Source: Yponomeuta sedellus (Eukaryota; Arthropoda; Insecta; Lepidoptera; Yponomeutidae). From it: DNA of 64,000 nt. The stretch spans positions 14,444,016-14,508,015 of the forward strand of contig OW203734.1 of the NCBI GenBank assembly GCA_934045075.1, read 5' to 3'. The position numbers and the translations under genes were made by a program. Position 1 is the first letter of the stretch. Every line of letters begins with the position of its first letter. The notes beneath the pieces are model-generated. The model ran no database searches. It saw only the letters and a program-made list of their open reading frames with translations, and was not told the origin of the DNA. Shown piece by piece: positions 11,680 through 22,645 of this stretch.

Positions 11680-11957
11680 ATCGTTCCGATGTTAAAACCT
11701 AACTGCAAAGTAGGTAGTCGGGGCTGTAAGTGATGCAATCTACTTCAGCCAGATGTCGCTGCCTGTACGTAATACAGAGAATAGTGTAGAGGTTCGAAAT
11801 TTCACTGATGCCGGTGAGTCGCCCATTAGCTCAGTTGGATAGAACGCTGGCACGGATAGCCAGAGGTCGCGGGTTCGAATCCCGGCATGGATGGAATTTT
11901 TAGCCTCTAAATAGGTTTTTAAAATTGTACTTAGCACGGGTTAGTGCATTAAAAAAA
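11680..11957 (+). mobile_element. Palindromic-family tRNA SINE, sense copy
   Basis: Starts gatatcgttccgatgttaaa, continues with the head ccagatgtcgctgcctgtac, the sense tRNA module and the tail agcacgggttagtgcattaa plus poly-A. It has no inverted 5' arm. The same body is read antisense to its tail in the copy at 21200-21511. Confidence 0.85.
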
Positions 11958-11960
11958 AAT

Positions 11961-12616
11961 TGTATAAATTTGCTAATGTATTATGAACTTATTATTCGGA
12001 AGTATTCGCTGGATCTGTGACGTCAGCGCCAATTAGCCTTCAAATATTTCTGATAGTATTATTTGCACGGCCAGACTAAGGTTCGCACTGAAACTACGTT
12101 ATATCCAAACTAACAGCTTCTTTCGCGCTACGTAGCAGAATATTTTTAATTTGTTGGCTTAAAATTATGACGATAGCCATTTAATAAAAGGGTAGAACCC
12201 AAACATCAAATATTTCGTGGCCATGCCAGGTCGAAGAGGATTTTCCTGTTTTCACGGTGAACGGGGCAGACAGAATAAAATATGATTTTTTTTCTTTATC
12301 TTGATGCTTTTATGTAAATAATTTGTTTATGGCTCTTTTGTGCGCGGAAGGTTATTTGATGTCAAAATTTGAAACTTTAAACAGAACTTTTTAAGGCCTT
12401 TTTTACAAGAGTTCTTTATAAAGGTCGATTATCTTTAGGAAAGTCTCTCTAATGGACTATAGGGGATTAAAATATTTATTACAATTTAAAAATAGTTAAA
12501 AAAAATATAAAGGTAGTTTGAATTGTAACGTTCATTAAGCTGCAATTTCTGCGCTGCTTTGAATAAAACCTTTTCATTTCATTTCAAATAAAACACTTTC
12601 TACAAGAATCGTTAAA
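11961..12616. other. Unrecognised intergenic DNA
   Basis: AT-rich, with no supported feature up to the microsatellite. Confidence 0.4.
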
Positions 12617-12924
12617 AACATACATACATACATACATACATACATACATACATACATACATACATACATACATACATACACCCATACATACATACATACA
12701 TACATACATACATACATACATACATACATACATACATACATACATACATACATACATACATACATACATACATACATACATACATACATACATACATACA
12801 TACATACATACATACATACATACATACATACATACATACATACATACATACATACATACATACATACATACATACATACATACATACATACATACATACA
12901 TACATACATACATACATACATACA

Positions 12925-12954
<30 letters not shown>
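12617..12954. repeat. (CATA)n microsatellite, about 338 bp
   Basis: Uninterrupted catacata apart from one cacccata near 12678. It abuts the terminus of a minus-strand LINE at 12957, whose other copies end in gttatgtatgtatgt, so it is best read as the expanded tail of that LINE. The three long minus-strand frames of repeated MYVC are artefacts of the 4-base repeat. Confidence 0.95.
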
Positions 12955-12956
<2 letters not shown>

Positions 12957-12958
<2 letters not shown>

Positions 12959-13200
12959 CCTCACGCCTGTATCCCAGAGGGGTAGGCAGAGACCAGGGAC
13001 TATCACTTGCCACAATCCTGACAGAACACCTTCGCTTCATCAACGTTCATAAGTCGTTGCATGCACGACGCTGGTTCCAGATACTTTTTATCTTCCCTTT
13101 TGCTAATACATCCCCTATTTTGTCGATGTATGTCCGCCTGACACGTCCCTTACCAGCACTTCCACTTACATGGAGGGGCTGGTAAGGGACGTCCCAGGCA
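12957..13200 (-). mobile_element. LINE 3' end (family G) with inverted terminal segment
   Basis: Reading minus, the block matches the C-terminal coding and 3' UTR part at 37690-37905: ggacgt-ccca region, tactttttatcttcc, cgaaggtg and ggtctctgcctacccctctg. At 13140-13190 acacgtcccttaccagc is followed by its inverse gctggtaagggacgtccc, so the broken 5' side is a foldback. Confidence 0.75.
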
Positions 13201-14805
13201 AAAACATATCACCCGTTAACTAATCGACACCATCTGAAGCGCTGTTGCAGCAAACGTGTGATAGCTGCTAGTTCCTCGTTAACTTTATAGTAAAGTTGGT
13301 TAATACCAAAAGTGATTAGTATCGAATAATATCGAACATATGAATAGAATAACCCCCTTAAGCTCTACAGGTCCTTTATGACTTATTTTTAAAGTGAATA
13401 AACGAGCAAAGTGGACTACGAACGAGAAAATTTAATTGAAGCAGTTTCATAATAAACCAAATCCTCTATGCACACATTAGTGCACAAAGCGGGAAAATTA
13501 ATACACATTCGTTTCAACGTAATTTTTCTTTCACAGAGTGCGTTCGGTAAGTAGAAAATATACTGCTCCCGTATTTTAAGATACTTTCTGCAGTTTTTCC
13601 ATTTCGCTAAAACAGGGTTCGTGTTTTGTGAACTTTTCGAAGAAGTTTGAGTTGTTTTCTCTTACACAGCGCTGCGCCACTTGCACCCGATAGGATGAGC
13701 GAGTATCTCCTAAGTGTGAGAGAAAAACATATTTTACATTTAAACTTATACAGAGTTTGTTTTTTCAAATTAAAATTCCAGTTGCTTTTACTCAGCTGTT
13801 TATCAACTGCGTCTTGAGCTTTGCAGTTTTTATTAACGCCGAAGTTCTTAGTAAGACTTGTTCAGTCAAAACATTTTTATCTTTTTTATAATTATATTCT
13901 TTATCACACTCTGTGCATTAAGATCTAAAATACATTTAGACCTAACTGATTCCTTTTAATTGGTTGTGAATCATCAATTCTTACGATAAAGAGAATTACT
14001 GACGTTTTGATGATAAACACATAATTAAGAGGCAGGACTGGGTGCAAAACTATAGATTTAATCCCCGCAGGTAACAGTTGAGACAGCCTTTCTTTTTTAA
14101 TTATAAAATACCACCAAATTGCGCTAAATTGCTAACTAAACAAAAATACTACCTGAAACGAAAAAAATAAACCGTTCAGACTCGTATTATTCAGAGACCA
14201 AATCGTTTAATGTGTGCCGGGCAATGAAGGGTCCCGTAGAAGAGGGTTTTTGATTGATTAACAACTTTATGAAGGAAATTTTCTATGGCCTTCTTGGTAC
14301 TCTGCCGCCCGACAGCGATCTGGTTTAATTATTTTATTTAAATGAGAAAGTAGGTCTTAGATTTAGTTTCGTTTCCTATATTAATAGTCTAAATAGTGAA
14401 ATATCTGTGTTTTTATTTATTCTCATTAAATAATAATACTGAATCGCTTTTTTGTTAAAGTAATACAAAAGAAAAATAACATAGCAAATGGGCAAAGAGA
14501 TGGTGACAGAAAGAATATTACAGAATGAGTCACACGAGATAGAAAAGTCCATAAAAGGGAAAATATACAAAATCATAAGATAAATGCAAAGAGCATTCAA
14601 CAGGTGTGTTGCCGTATTTTGTCCTTGCTCTAGGCCAATTTAGGCTAAGAAAGGTTTTTTATCTATCCTGTGTAATCAAATCAATTTATGTGTACAACAT
14701 GATCTTAGTTATCGCGATTATTTATTAGGTACAATGTAATTACGTTATTTCCCGACATTTCCGCAGCGTACTGCAACGCTGCCGGAGCTATATATCGCAC
14801 CCTCA
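13201..14805. other. Unrecognised intergenic DNA
   Basis: About 1.6 kb of AT-rich sequence. The 74-aa minus frame at 14376-14600 is hydrophobic and low complexity with no family signature. Confidence 0.4.
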
Positions 14806-15056
14806 GAACGAAAGAGGCCTAAGTCAAAAAACAGTGAAATTGAGTTACAATCATAGAGTCATAAAAAGGTATGCCGTAGGCGGAAGATTCGCTATGCTCT
14901 TTTTTTTACAATAAGTGCCTTTGTTTTACTATTCATCGGATAGAGCATACCTTTTTATGTCTCTCTATGATTGTTAGGTACTCAATTTTTTGAGATTTTT
15001 TTTAGTATTTAAACTATTTTTTGACTTAGGCCTCTTTCGTTCTGAGGGTGCGATAT
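14806..15056. mobile_element. Foldback MITE (family H)
   Basis: Ends atatcgcaccctcagaacga and its inverse tcgttctgagggtgcgatat, followed inward by aagaggcctaagtc. The interior is also self-complementary (cataaaaaggtatgcc against agcatacctttttatg). A second copy is at 20447-20707 with the core in the other orientation. Flanking duplications are not convincing. Confidence 0.85.
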
Positions 15057-15832
15057 AGGCCCGTTAGTAAGCGTAGTAAGCGTTAGTAAGGGTTGCGTGT
15101 CGGTCAGCTCCGAAAAACGAAAGAAGTGTCTACCAACAAGAATCAATAATGTATTGACTGTACTTGCCACTACAGTCTACATGTCCACGGCGACTGTAAC
15201 GGGAAATAAGGTAATTACGTTTTACTTAATAAATACTCGCGATTAGAGCCGTTTCATATATAACTATGTATTTGTCTCGCGGATCATTAAGTAACCTTCA
15301 GGCAGTAAACATTTTCAGAAGACGACTAAATACACTTTAGCCTAAACAAGTGTTTTAGTCAACTAAGTAATAGGGGCGTGCAAGTTTTAATTAATATGTA
15401 TTATCTATACGCATAGGTAGTCAAACAACGTTTAAAATTCCCAAGTCGCAACAGGCAGAGAACATTGTTCATGAATTAACAATAAACTTTCCTTTAGATA
15501 CAGAGGCATTTCGGCGACTGGCGTACCTACGCCACAGCATATCCACGGTCAGACGGGACGAATGACACAACCTTTGATTCAATTTGCATTCCAATGCCAA
15601 CAGCCTTAAGGTAGTAAATTGTGTAAACCGCAAGTCTGCTGAACCGGTCCCCTTTGACATCGCCAGTTCGGTATTGTGTTGGTTTCCTAACAATTAGAAT
15701 ACCAAATTGCTACGGGGATATGGTAATATGATTCTCTACTCCGTAGTATTTTCATAATTAGGGCTTCATATTTGTCAGTTGCTGCTAGCGGGACGGTAGA
15801 GTATCTTTCGTTTTAATTTATTTATTTCTGTA
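15057..15832. other. Intergenic with dispersed repeat at 15205-15300
   Basis: 15205-15300 carries aaggtaattacgttttactt...gcgattagagccgtttcatatataactatg, a family also at 16088-16208/16853-16905, 58918-59015, 62330-62455 and 63440-63530. This copy is the uninterrupted version of the site that receives the foldback at 16203. The 74-aa minus frame at 15469-15693 is unrecognised. Confidence 0.5.
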
Positions 15833-15985
15833 TGTAATACAGAGAATATTGTACAGAGGTTCGAAATTTCACTGATGCAGGTGAGTCGCCCATTAGCTCA
15901 GTTGGAAAGAGCGCTGGCACGGATAGCCAGAGGTCGCGGGTTCGAATCCCGGCGTGGGTGGAATTTTTTGCCTCTAAATAGGTTT
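15833..15985 (+). mobile_element. Palindromic-family tRNA SINE copy
   Basis: Head ctgtatgtaatacagagaat, sense tRNA module (tagctcagttgg, gttcgaatcc) and gcctctaaataggttttt. Similar tttatttatt flanks both ends and may be the target duplication. Confidence 0.75.
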
Positions 15986-16087
15986 TTTATTTATTTAGGT
16001 TACACACATTATATATCAGATCTAGCCTATGACCCTAAACTTGTGTACCTGGCGTGCAGTTACACTACTTATAAATATTATTTTTTT

Positions 16088-16208
16088 ATATTAAACGGGT
16101 CTAGTCGCGATTATTTAATAGGTAAAATGTAATAACCTAATTTCACGACGGCTCGGCAGCATTTTACCTAACAAATAATTGCGATTAGACCCGTTTAATG
16201 TACAGGGT
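16088..16208. repeat. Inverted copy pair of a dispersed repeat
   Basis: ttaaacgggtctagtcgcga and tcgcgattagaccc-type sequence (here gcgattagacccgtttaatg) form arms of about 45 bp around a 23 bp loop. They belong to the same family as 15205-15300. Confidence 0.7.
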
Positions 16209-16852
16209 GTCTCATTCAAATCGGTCAGTACGGGAAAGTCTGAAACTATAAGACATACGAAGATCTGTTCTGAGGAACCATGTCATGGATTTTAATAACA
16301 AGATAAACTGCATTCATACATTTTAAAAACATCTGTAATCTGTTCGGGAATCGAACCCGGTTGTTTTGAAGAAAAAAAAAACTTATACTATTTCTATTTA
16401 GATATCGATAGTGTAGGTCTTATGCAGTAAATGTCTGTATGAAACATGATGTCTAAAATGAATTAAATGCATTGTTTTCATACAAAATGCAATCGTAAGA
16501 TCGTTACCTAAACGTGTTGAATATTGTATTAAAAAGTCGGTGGTCACTTCGAGCACCTACTAAAATAAATTAAAGTATGTGAAAACAATGCATTTTATTC
16601 ATTTTAGACATCATGTTTCATACAGACATTTACTGCTTAAGACCTACACAATCGATATCTAAAAAGAGTGTAGATTTTTTTTTTTCAAAACAACTGGGTT
16701 CGATTCCCGAAAAGAGTAGAGATGTTTTTTAAAATGTATGAATGCAGTTTTTCTTGTTATCAAAATCGATGACATGGTTCCTCAGAACAGATCTTCGTAT
16801 ATCTTATAGTTTCAGACTTTCCCATACCGACCGATTTGAATGAGACACCCTG
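16203..16852. mobile_element. Foldback Tc1/mariner-type element, 650 bp
   Basis: Starts cagggtgtctcattcaaatc and ends with the inverse gatttgaatgagacaccctg. Arms of about 285 bp surround a spacer near 16490-16575. The insertion is flanked by TA (16201-16202 and 16853-16854). The uninterrupted site is visible at about 15270-15285. CAGGGTGT ends with a TA duplication are typical of Tc1/mariner. There is no transposase frame, so it is non-autonomous. Each arm also holds a tRNA-like gggttcgattccc. Confidence 0.85.
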
Positions 16853-17185
16853 TATAACTATGTATGAGTATTGCGATTCATTAAGAAACACTATCTTAAT
16901 TTTAATCGAATCAGCTTCTCAGTCGGGGGATCGTGGGTTTGAATCTCGATATGTATCAATGACTTTGTTTTTTAAGTTTTTATGTACGTTTGTGAAGTTA
17001 TAGTAGCAATACCACTCGTTACCGGTGAAGAAACACATGCATCGTGAGGAAACCTTAGTGTCTGAGGTGTTCAACTTCCACAGCGATTGAGTTCCTCTAA
17101 TACGCGGTGGACACGCGTGGTAATAAGCCCACACTCTCTCTTTCTACGAGAAGGCCTGTGCCCTTCAGAGCGACGTATATAGTCT
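16853..17185 (-). mobile_element. Dispersed repeat remainder, then SINE family D
   Basis: 16855-16895 continues the host repeat (taactatgtatgagtattgc). 16910-17185 has ggatcgtgggtttgaatctc (B-box-like), gaagaaacacatgcatcgtg, cacgcgtggtaataagccc and gcctgtgcccttcagagcga. This is a tRNA-related lepidopteran SINE seen also at 17800-17920 and 59050-59185. Confidence 0.55.
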
Positions 17186-17187
17186 TA

Positions 17188-17383
17188 GGGTCTGTTTCAC
17201 AATGTTCAAATAAAGTTCCAGATAACATATCCACAACCAGGGCTGCCGGTTGTTCCAAATTTAAAAAAAAAATCCTATAGTGCGTGTGTTCGTTTATGGC
17301 TTCAAATTTAGAACAAACGGCAGCCCTGGTTGCGGATAGCTTAATCGGAACTTTATCTGCAGATTGTGAAACAGACCTTTAGT
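17188..17383. mobile_element. MITE with long inverted arms
   Basis: gggtctgtttcacaatgttc at the left and gattgtgaaacagacc at the right. Inner arms contain aaccagggctgccggttgtt against its inverse aacaaacggcagccctggtt. Confidence 0.8.
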
Positions 17384-17799
17384 AAAATAAATTGTAAGAC
17401 GTGTTTATAGTGAAGTTACAAAATATACAGATAAAGAATATTGCTTTGAAAATATGACTTTCTTACCTTATTTGTGTTCGCTATCACGACGTCTAGCGCC
17501 CTAGAGAAATTAAACACAGCCACGAGCAATATCAGAGCCTTTCCTTCTTAATTAAGAACTATTTTTGTAGTTTCGTTACCACTATTCTATATTAGTATTT
17601 TAGCATATAAATTAGTAGACGGAGCATTAACTAACTTAACTTTGACCTTTACATTACGTAATGAGATAATTTATACAGTTTTTTTTCCATCCTGTACAGA
17701 AAAACTTTAGGTAGTGTATAAAAAACTGCAGTCTCGTTCGCACAATCGAACATTTAAAATTTTCCCCTCTATCGTCTCAGTCAGTCGTGTCTAAAGTGT
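17384..17799. other. Unrecognised intergenic DNA
   Basis: No supported feature. Confidence 0.35.
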
Positions 17800-17920
17800 T
17801 CAAATAAATTTTCAACCCGCGGTGAGCTCGCGTCGTAACTAAGCCCATTCTCTCTCTTTCTCTCTTTGAGAGAATGCCTGTGCCCTGCAGTGGAACGTAC
17901 ATAAAAAAAACATCACAGTC
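17800..17920. mobile_element. SINE family D fragment
   Basis: gctcgcgtcgtaactaagcc, a (TCTC)n tract and gaatgcctgtgccctgcagt match the 3' part of the element at 16910-17185. Confidence 0.55.
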
Positions 17921-17982
17921 AGTTTTTTTTTTAATTATTACTGTTATTGACAGATAAGTTACACGCTTTAATTTCATTCATC

Positions 17983-18215
17983 GTCAGGCTATACTAGTCC
18001 ACTGCTGGACATAGCCCTCCCTTAAAGAGCGCCACGTTATGCTATCATAGGGGGTAATGCCCTTAATCCCCACGCTGGGCATGCGTGGAATTGGAATTGT
18101 TCTGCAGGGGGCGCTGCTGCCCACCCCCCGGTTTCTGTCCCTTAGTCGCCTTTGACGATACCCGCGGGAAGAATTGGGTTGGTGATATTCTCTAGGCCGA
18201 CACCACACAGCATAT
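17983..18215. mobile_element. Dispersed LINE/SINE-type repeat
   Basis: ccactgctggacatagccct, gagcgccacgttatgctatc and cttagtcgcctttgacgata form a repeat shared with 595-676 and 53715-53900. The overlapping minus frame has no recognisable protein domain. Confidence 0.55.
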
Positions 18216-18674
18216 TCATTTCATTTCAAGAAATGTGTACTATCTACAAATAATAACCACAACATGCATACTTTTTAAAAACACAAACTCAACCAGTGCT
18301 AGTCTTATGCAGTACCGTTAGTGTTGGTACTCTAGATAATTAACAAACAGAAAAAGAGAAAAACCTACTTAAGACAAAAGTAATATACTTAACAAGTTTT
18401 TTTTTACGTTTGTAGAGTTACCACTCTCTTAAGGCTTCTGTTGCATTTAGCATACCATCCCGCGAGCACGAGAAACATTTTTATAGATTTTAATAAAACT
18501 AGTATCCTTTAATAAATGTAGATATAATATATTGGATTGCTTTATTTCGGATAAATAAGAATCCATTGGTTGTTAGTAAAATGACACTCAGTATATGTGC
18601 TCTGGTGTTCAATAAAGAATATTCTTATCGTATCTTACTAAAACTCAATATAACATATTTTAAACTTTCGCGAC
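18216..18674. other. Unrecognised intergenic DNA
   Basis: Contains a LINE-like tail aataaagaatattcttatcg near 18610. Confidence 0.35.
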
Positions 18675-18790
18675 TTGTACACATTGAATATTTTCGGGGC
18701 TTAATCGCGTAGTAATTTATTGCTATTTTACCTCGACGTTTCGACGACGTTACATTCATCGTGGTCACGAGAAGACTGTAAAATCATCGA
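18675..18790 (-). mobile_element. Penelope-like element terminus
   Basis: ttttcggggcttaatcgcgt, cctcgacgtttcgacgacgt and catcgtggtcacgagaagac match the termini at 50868, 60280 and 60675. The last belongs to a copy with a GIY-YIG domain. Confidence 0.65.
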
Positions 18791-19737
18791 GGAGTTGCAA
18801 TTAAAATTTTAATTTTTAATTTCAACCCCAAACTTATACTTTGGTTTATAGATATCTTTCCTTTAGTGTGTACACCAGGAATTACATAAGAGACTAAAAA
18901 AATAACATAGTACAATACAAAATGATATTTAGTCAGATATTTTGATGGACCTACTGTGTTGATAGGGTAGAAAATATTAGATGCAGACAAATTTTTCGGG
19001 AACAGCGAATACTGGTACTTTATTTTGCTTCAAATAAATAAGGGAAACGAAATAAATTTATTTGAAACGCTCCGCGAAAGGAACATTAATTTCGTATAGC
19101 GCGAACTGGAATCGTTTCGGCCAGTGAGTTTCTTTCTGGCTAAACTTTCGCGGGGAATTTTCGCGTAGTCCTATAATTTATTCATAATACAATTATCGAC
19201 AGAACCCTCTTACTAAATAAAAGCTGAGGATAACTGAAGTATTTTAAATTGCTAAGATAAATTGAAGAAAAAATTCAATAGATAATTCTGAAAAAAAAAT
19301 GTGTAGGGTAGTGGACTTAATAGACAATAATAATACGAGTACTATGCTATACAGGAAGAGACCCGTGCCCCAACAATGGGGACATATAAAGGGTTGATAG
19401 CAATCGAATACGAGCACTACACTAGCTGTCCCGGACAAAATCCGTTTAAACGATTATTGTCACCGTGGCAACGTAATTAATAAATATGTTGGAGTTTGAC
19501 TTGAAAAAGATAACAATAGGTAACCCACGTGAACGCACTACCGAGATGTCAAGTATTGTAGGTATGTCTTAATTCATTTTTTTTGTATGTATTAATTAAT
19601 ATAAAAGAATACATTACAAGGCCCCCAAAACCAATTACTTGGTTTGACTGTGGGAGCAGACTCGTTTACAATAGTTTTACTAGATATTTTTACTTTTACC
19701 GGATATTTTTACAGATATTTCATATGCACAACACATT
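18791..19737. other. Intergenic with 5S SINE 3' end at 19345-19400
   Basis: 19345-19400 has ggaagagacccgtgccccaa and gtggggacatataaagggtt-like wording, the 3' end of the 5S SINE (+). The rest is unrecognised. Confidence 0.5.
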
Positions 19738-19882
19738 GTAGACTTTAAGTCCGGATTTACTTACGGGTGTTGTTATATCGGAAAAGTCCGACCAGGTTTC
19801 GCTCCGATTCGCAGAGCTTAATCATGGTTACACCATGATTAAGCTCTGCGAATCGGAGTAAATCCGGACTAAAAGTCTACGA
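19738..19882. mobile_element. MITE family I, hairpin-only derivative
   Basis: gtagactttaagtccggatt at the left and aaatccggactaaaagtcta at the right. The middle ttaatcatggttacaccatg folds back on itself. It looks like one end of the 8757-8953 element plus an inverted partial copy of it. Confidence 0.8.
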
Positions 19883-20054
19883 TATTTCATATCTTTATCT
19901 ATCTGTATGCCTTGTTTCTGTCCTGTTTTGTCCTGTCTATAAGGCACTACCAATGGAATAAAAATCATAACGTGCAAAAAGTGAACAAGGTACATTTTAA
20001 CAACTGTGTCAACTATTTTTAACAACCTAGGACCAAAAACGGCCGTTTTTGAAA
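19883..20054. other. Unrecognised intergenic DNA
   Basis: No supported feature. Confidence 0.3.
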
Positions 20055-20400
20055 AACTGCTTCAATGTCCTTGATTCTTGGTAGTAGGTTCCAAAAAGAG
20101 CTTCTATATTTTAAAAACCTATTTAGATCTATTAAACCTATTTACCATGGCACGGCTAGCCAGAGGTCGCGGGTTGGAGTCCCGGCGTGGGTGGAATTTT
20201 TAGCCTATAAATGGGTTTTTAAAATTGTTCTTAGCACGGGTTACTGCATTAAAAAGAATATACCTACTATATTTATTAGGATTTATGATGTTCACTTTTT
20301 TCAAAGACGGGTTTAGAAGATATGTTTTAAAAAAGAAAAGGGAAAGAAGATATGATTTTATATCCATTAGTGGCGCAAGTTAGCACCGCGTAACACCTTA
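20055..20400 (+). repeat. Diverged copy of the 646-bp array unit, split by a SINE
   Basis: cttggtagtaggttccaaaa then tatttattaggatttatgat and aagacgggtttagaagatat match the middle of the unit repeated at 33021-35268. The SINE at 20111-20263 interrupts it. Confidence 0.65.
20111..20263 (+). mobile_element. Palindromic tRNA SINE, short foldback copy
   Basis: Starts ttaaaaacctatttag (inverse of the tail arm), then the tRNA 3' half (gccagaggtcgcgggttgga), the arm and the tail agcacgggttactgcattaa. Flanked by cttctatatt (20101-20110) and ctactatatt (20264-20273). The paralogous 646-bp units around 33230-33245 show the site without the insertion. Confidence 0.85.
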
Positions 20401-20446
20401 TCATATAAAGTAATATAAACATACAAATAATAATATGAAGTTTACA

Positions 20447-20707
20447 TATCGCACCCTCAGAACGAAAGAGGCCTAAGTCAAAAAATAGTTTAAATACTCA
20501 AAAAATTCTCAAAAATTGAGTACCTAACAATCATAGAGAGACATAAAAAGGTATGCTCTATCCGATGAATAGTAAAACAAAGGCACTTATTGTAAAAAAG
20601 AGCATAGCGAATCTTCCGTCCACGGCATACCTTCTTATGACTCTATGATTGTAACTCAACTTCACTATTTTTTGACTTGGGCCTCTTTCGTTCTGAGGGT
20701 GCGATAT
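20447..20707. mobile_element. Foldback MITE (family H), second copy
   Basis: atatcgcaccctcagaacga left and inverse right, with aagaggcctaagtc inside. The core is inverted relative to the copy at 14806-15056. Confidence 0.85.
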
Positions 20708-20721
20708 TATGTTTATAATAT

Positions 20722-20916
20722 TTACGTAATACAGGGAATATTGTAAAGAGGTTCGAAATTCCGCTGATGCCGGTGAGTCACCCATTAGCTCAGTTGGAAG
20801 AGCGCTGGCACGGATAGCCAGGGGTGGCGGGATCGAATGTCGGCATGGGTGGAATTTTTATCCTCTAAATAGGTTTTTAAAATTGTCCTTAGCACGGGTT
20901 AGTGCATTAAAATGAA
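20722..20916 (+). mobile_element. Palindromic-family tRNA SINE, 5'-truncated
   Basis: Head ttacgtaatacagggaatat, sense tRNA module (tagctcagttgg; the B box is changed to gatcgaatgtc), arm and tail. Flanked by tataatat at 20714-20721 and 20917-20924. Confidence 0.8.
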
Positions 20917-20924
20917 TATAATAT

Positions 20925-21199
20925 GACGTTTGTTCAGGAGATCCGATCAGCCACGTATTCAGGAACGCAATGGCTCCTCGCCGCTAGCGTGCGACGTGAA
21001 ACCACTCTCAAACCCCACTCGGTTTCCGTTTTCTTTTTTAAAACTACCCTTCAATATTTTTAGTATGTTTTGCTTGTCAATTTAATGTGTTAATAATTAT
21101 TCAACACATTCAATAATTATTGGTGGATGATGCAACTATAATTATGAATTCACCAACTTTGTTCAATAATACATACGTATAAAATTAGATATACCATAC
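20925..21199. other. Unrecognised intergenic DNA
   Basis: Includes the left copy of the target duplication for the next SINE. Confidence 0.3.
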
Positions 21200-21511
21200 T
21201 ATTTTTATTTTTAATGCACTAACCCGTGCTAAGGAACAAATTTAAAAACCTATTTAGAGGCTAAAAATGATATCGTTCCGATGTTAAACCTAACTGCAAA
21301 GTAGGTAGTCGGGGCTGTAAGTAATGCAATTTGCTTAAGTCAGATGTCGCTGCCTGTACGTAATACAGAGAATAGTGTAAAGAGGTTCGAAATTTCACTG
21401 ATGCCGTGAGTCGCCCATTGGCTCAATTGGTAGAGCGCTGGCACGGATAGCCAGAGGTTGCGGGTTCGAATCCCGACATGGGTGAAATTTTTAGCCTCTA
21501 AATAGGTTTTT
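21200..21511 (-). mobile_element. Palindromic tRNA SINE with antisense tRNA module
   Basis: The tail lies at the left (tatttttatttttaatgcac on plus), so the element points to minus. The tRNA module (A box variant tggctcaattgg, gttcgaatcc) is sense on plus, hence antisense to the element's own tail. Both ends carry the inverted arm around cctctaaataggt. Target duplication aaattagatata-c/t-catac (18 bp, one mismatch) at 21182-21199 and 21512-21529. Confidence 0.85.
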
Positions 21512-21534
21512 AAATTAGATATATCATACAAAAT

Positions 21535-21747
21535 CATGATAACATAACATTTGCATTTAGGCACATACATTGCTTTTTGCCCCACACTAGGATACCCTGT
21601 GTCGTGGGAACCAGAAATAACGGCATCACAAACATGTAAACATCCAAGACCTGGGGGTTTTTTTTCTTGTCTCCAGCCGGGGTTCGAGCCCGGGGCCTCT
21701 TGCATGGGAACCAGATGCGCTACCGCTGCTCCACAGAGGCCGTCTTA
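21535..21747 (-). mobile_element. tRNA-derived SINE (family F), full length
   Basis: On minus: gacggcctctgtggagcagc, ggtagcgcatctgg, B box region gggctcgaaccccggctgga, then the body (catccaagacctgggggttt on plus) and the 3' end with repeated aacat. Other copies: 31485-31640, 36367-36560, 37141-37350, 59485-59642, 5863-6005. Confidence 0.8.
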
Positions 21748-22046
21748 ATACTATTTCTATTTTTGAATTATAGATCTTGTCTTGTTTGTAAAAAGTTTGC
21801 TCACATTCAAGGACAGTATATCTGGACGCAGTACATTGTAAGTACTATGTCCGTCCTTCGAATGGCTTCATTCATTCGTCGTCTTATTCGCAGATAAAGA
21901 GCATCTAGAAGGTAATCTGCTTTCTCGCGCCATTAACTTTGCTTTACTACCTTATCTTTGCTGACAGCAGTGCCTGATGTATCCCGAGACTAGTCACCGG
22001 GTTCGGATTGGATACGCTTATACTAGTATTTCAGAAAGGCTATCCT
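21748..22046. other. Unrecognised intergenic DNA
   Basis: No supported feature. Confidence 0.3.
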
Positions 22047-22214
22047 TATATTCTTTTTTGTTGCACTAACCCGTGCTAAGGACAATTTGAAAAACGTATT
22101 TAGAGACTAAAAATCCCAACCCGAGACCTCTGGCTAACTGGTACGGTTAGCCAGAGTTCGCGGGTTCGAGTCCCAGCATGGGTGGAATTTTTAGGGTCTA
22201 AATAGGTTTTCAAA
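22047..22214 (-). mobile_element. Palindromic tRNA SINE, minimal hairpin copy
   Basis: Tail at left (ttgcactaacccgtgctaag). Two tRNA 3' halves meet head to head: gacctctggctaactgg then tacggttagccagagttcgc, each followed by its arm. Target duplication aaaggctatcct / aaaggttatcct at 22035-22046 and 22215-22226. Confidence 0.85.
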
Positions 22215-22645
22215 AAAGGTTATCCTACTTCTCAACATAGTTTTTTAGTACGAGACTAACTCTGACTAGGTATATCGAGTGAATGTAGGTGGAAGTGCCT
22301 GTAAGGGACGTCCCAAACATACTTCTTACATATGATCCCCTGATGTTGATGATCATCATCATCAGCTCGGTAAACCCCACTTCTGGGTATAGGCCTCTTT
22401 ATTTCCACGCCAACCAGCACGGTCTCGCGCTAGTCTCATATGTAGATAGATGAAAATTGAATACATTGTTGTAGTAAAATGTCTAAGATTGTTCTATTAG
22501 CAAAGTAGACAAAAGTACCCGAAACTTGCGTGCGTGTGTGCAACGACTTTTTCATATTCATATGAACAAGAAAAATATGCCTGTTAGTATCGTGGTAAAT
22601 GGCAAAGCTGCCTACCCCTCCGGGATATAGGCATGAGTTTATGTA
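22215..22645 (+). other. Fragments of LINE family G and a SINE
   Basis: 22270-22310 has gtaagggacgtcccaaacat. 22350-22440 has gtaaaccccacttctgggta and cagcacggtctcgcgctagt, also at 53905-54060. 22500-22640 has agtacccgaaacttgcgtgc and gcctacccctccgggatata, the LINE 3' UTR seen at 31645-31790. Confidence 0.5.

Noticed and set aside
12574..13043. Three overlapping minus-strand frames of repeated MYVC residues
   Set aside because: They are translations of the (CATA)n microsatellite. A 4-base repeat is open in all frames of that strand.
17984..18208. 74-aa minus frame
   Set aside because: Lies wholly in a dispersed repeat and matches no protein I recognise.
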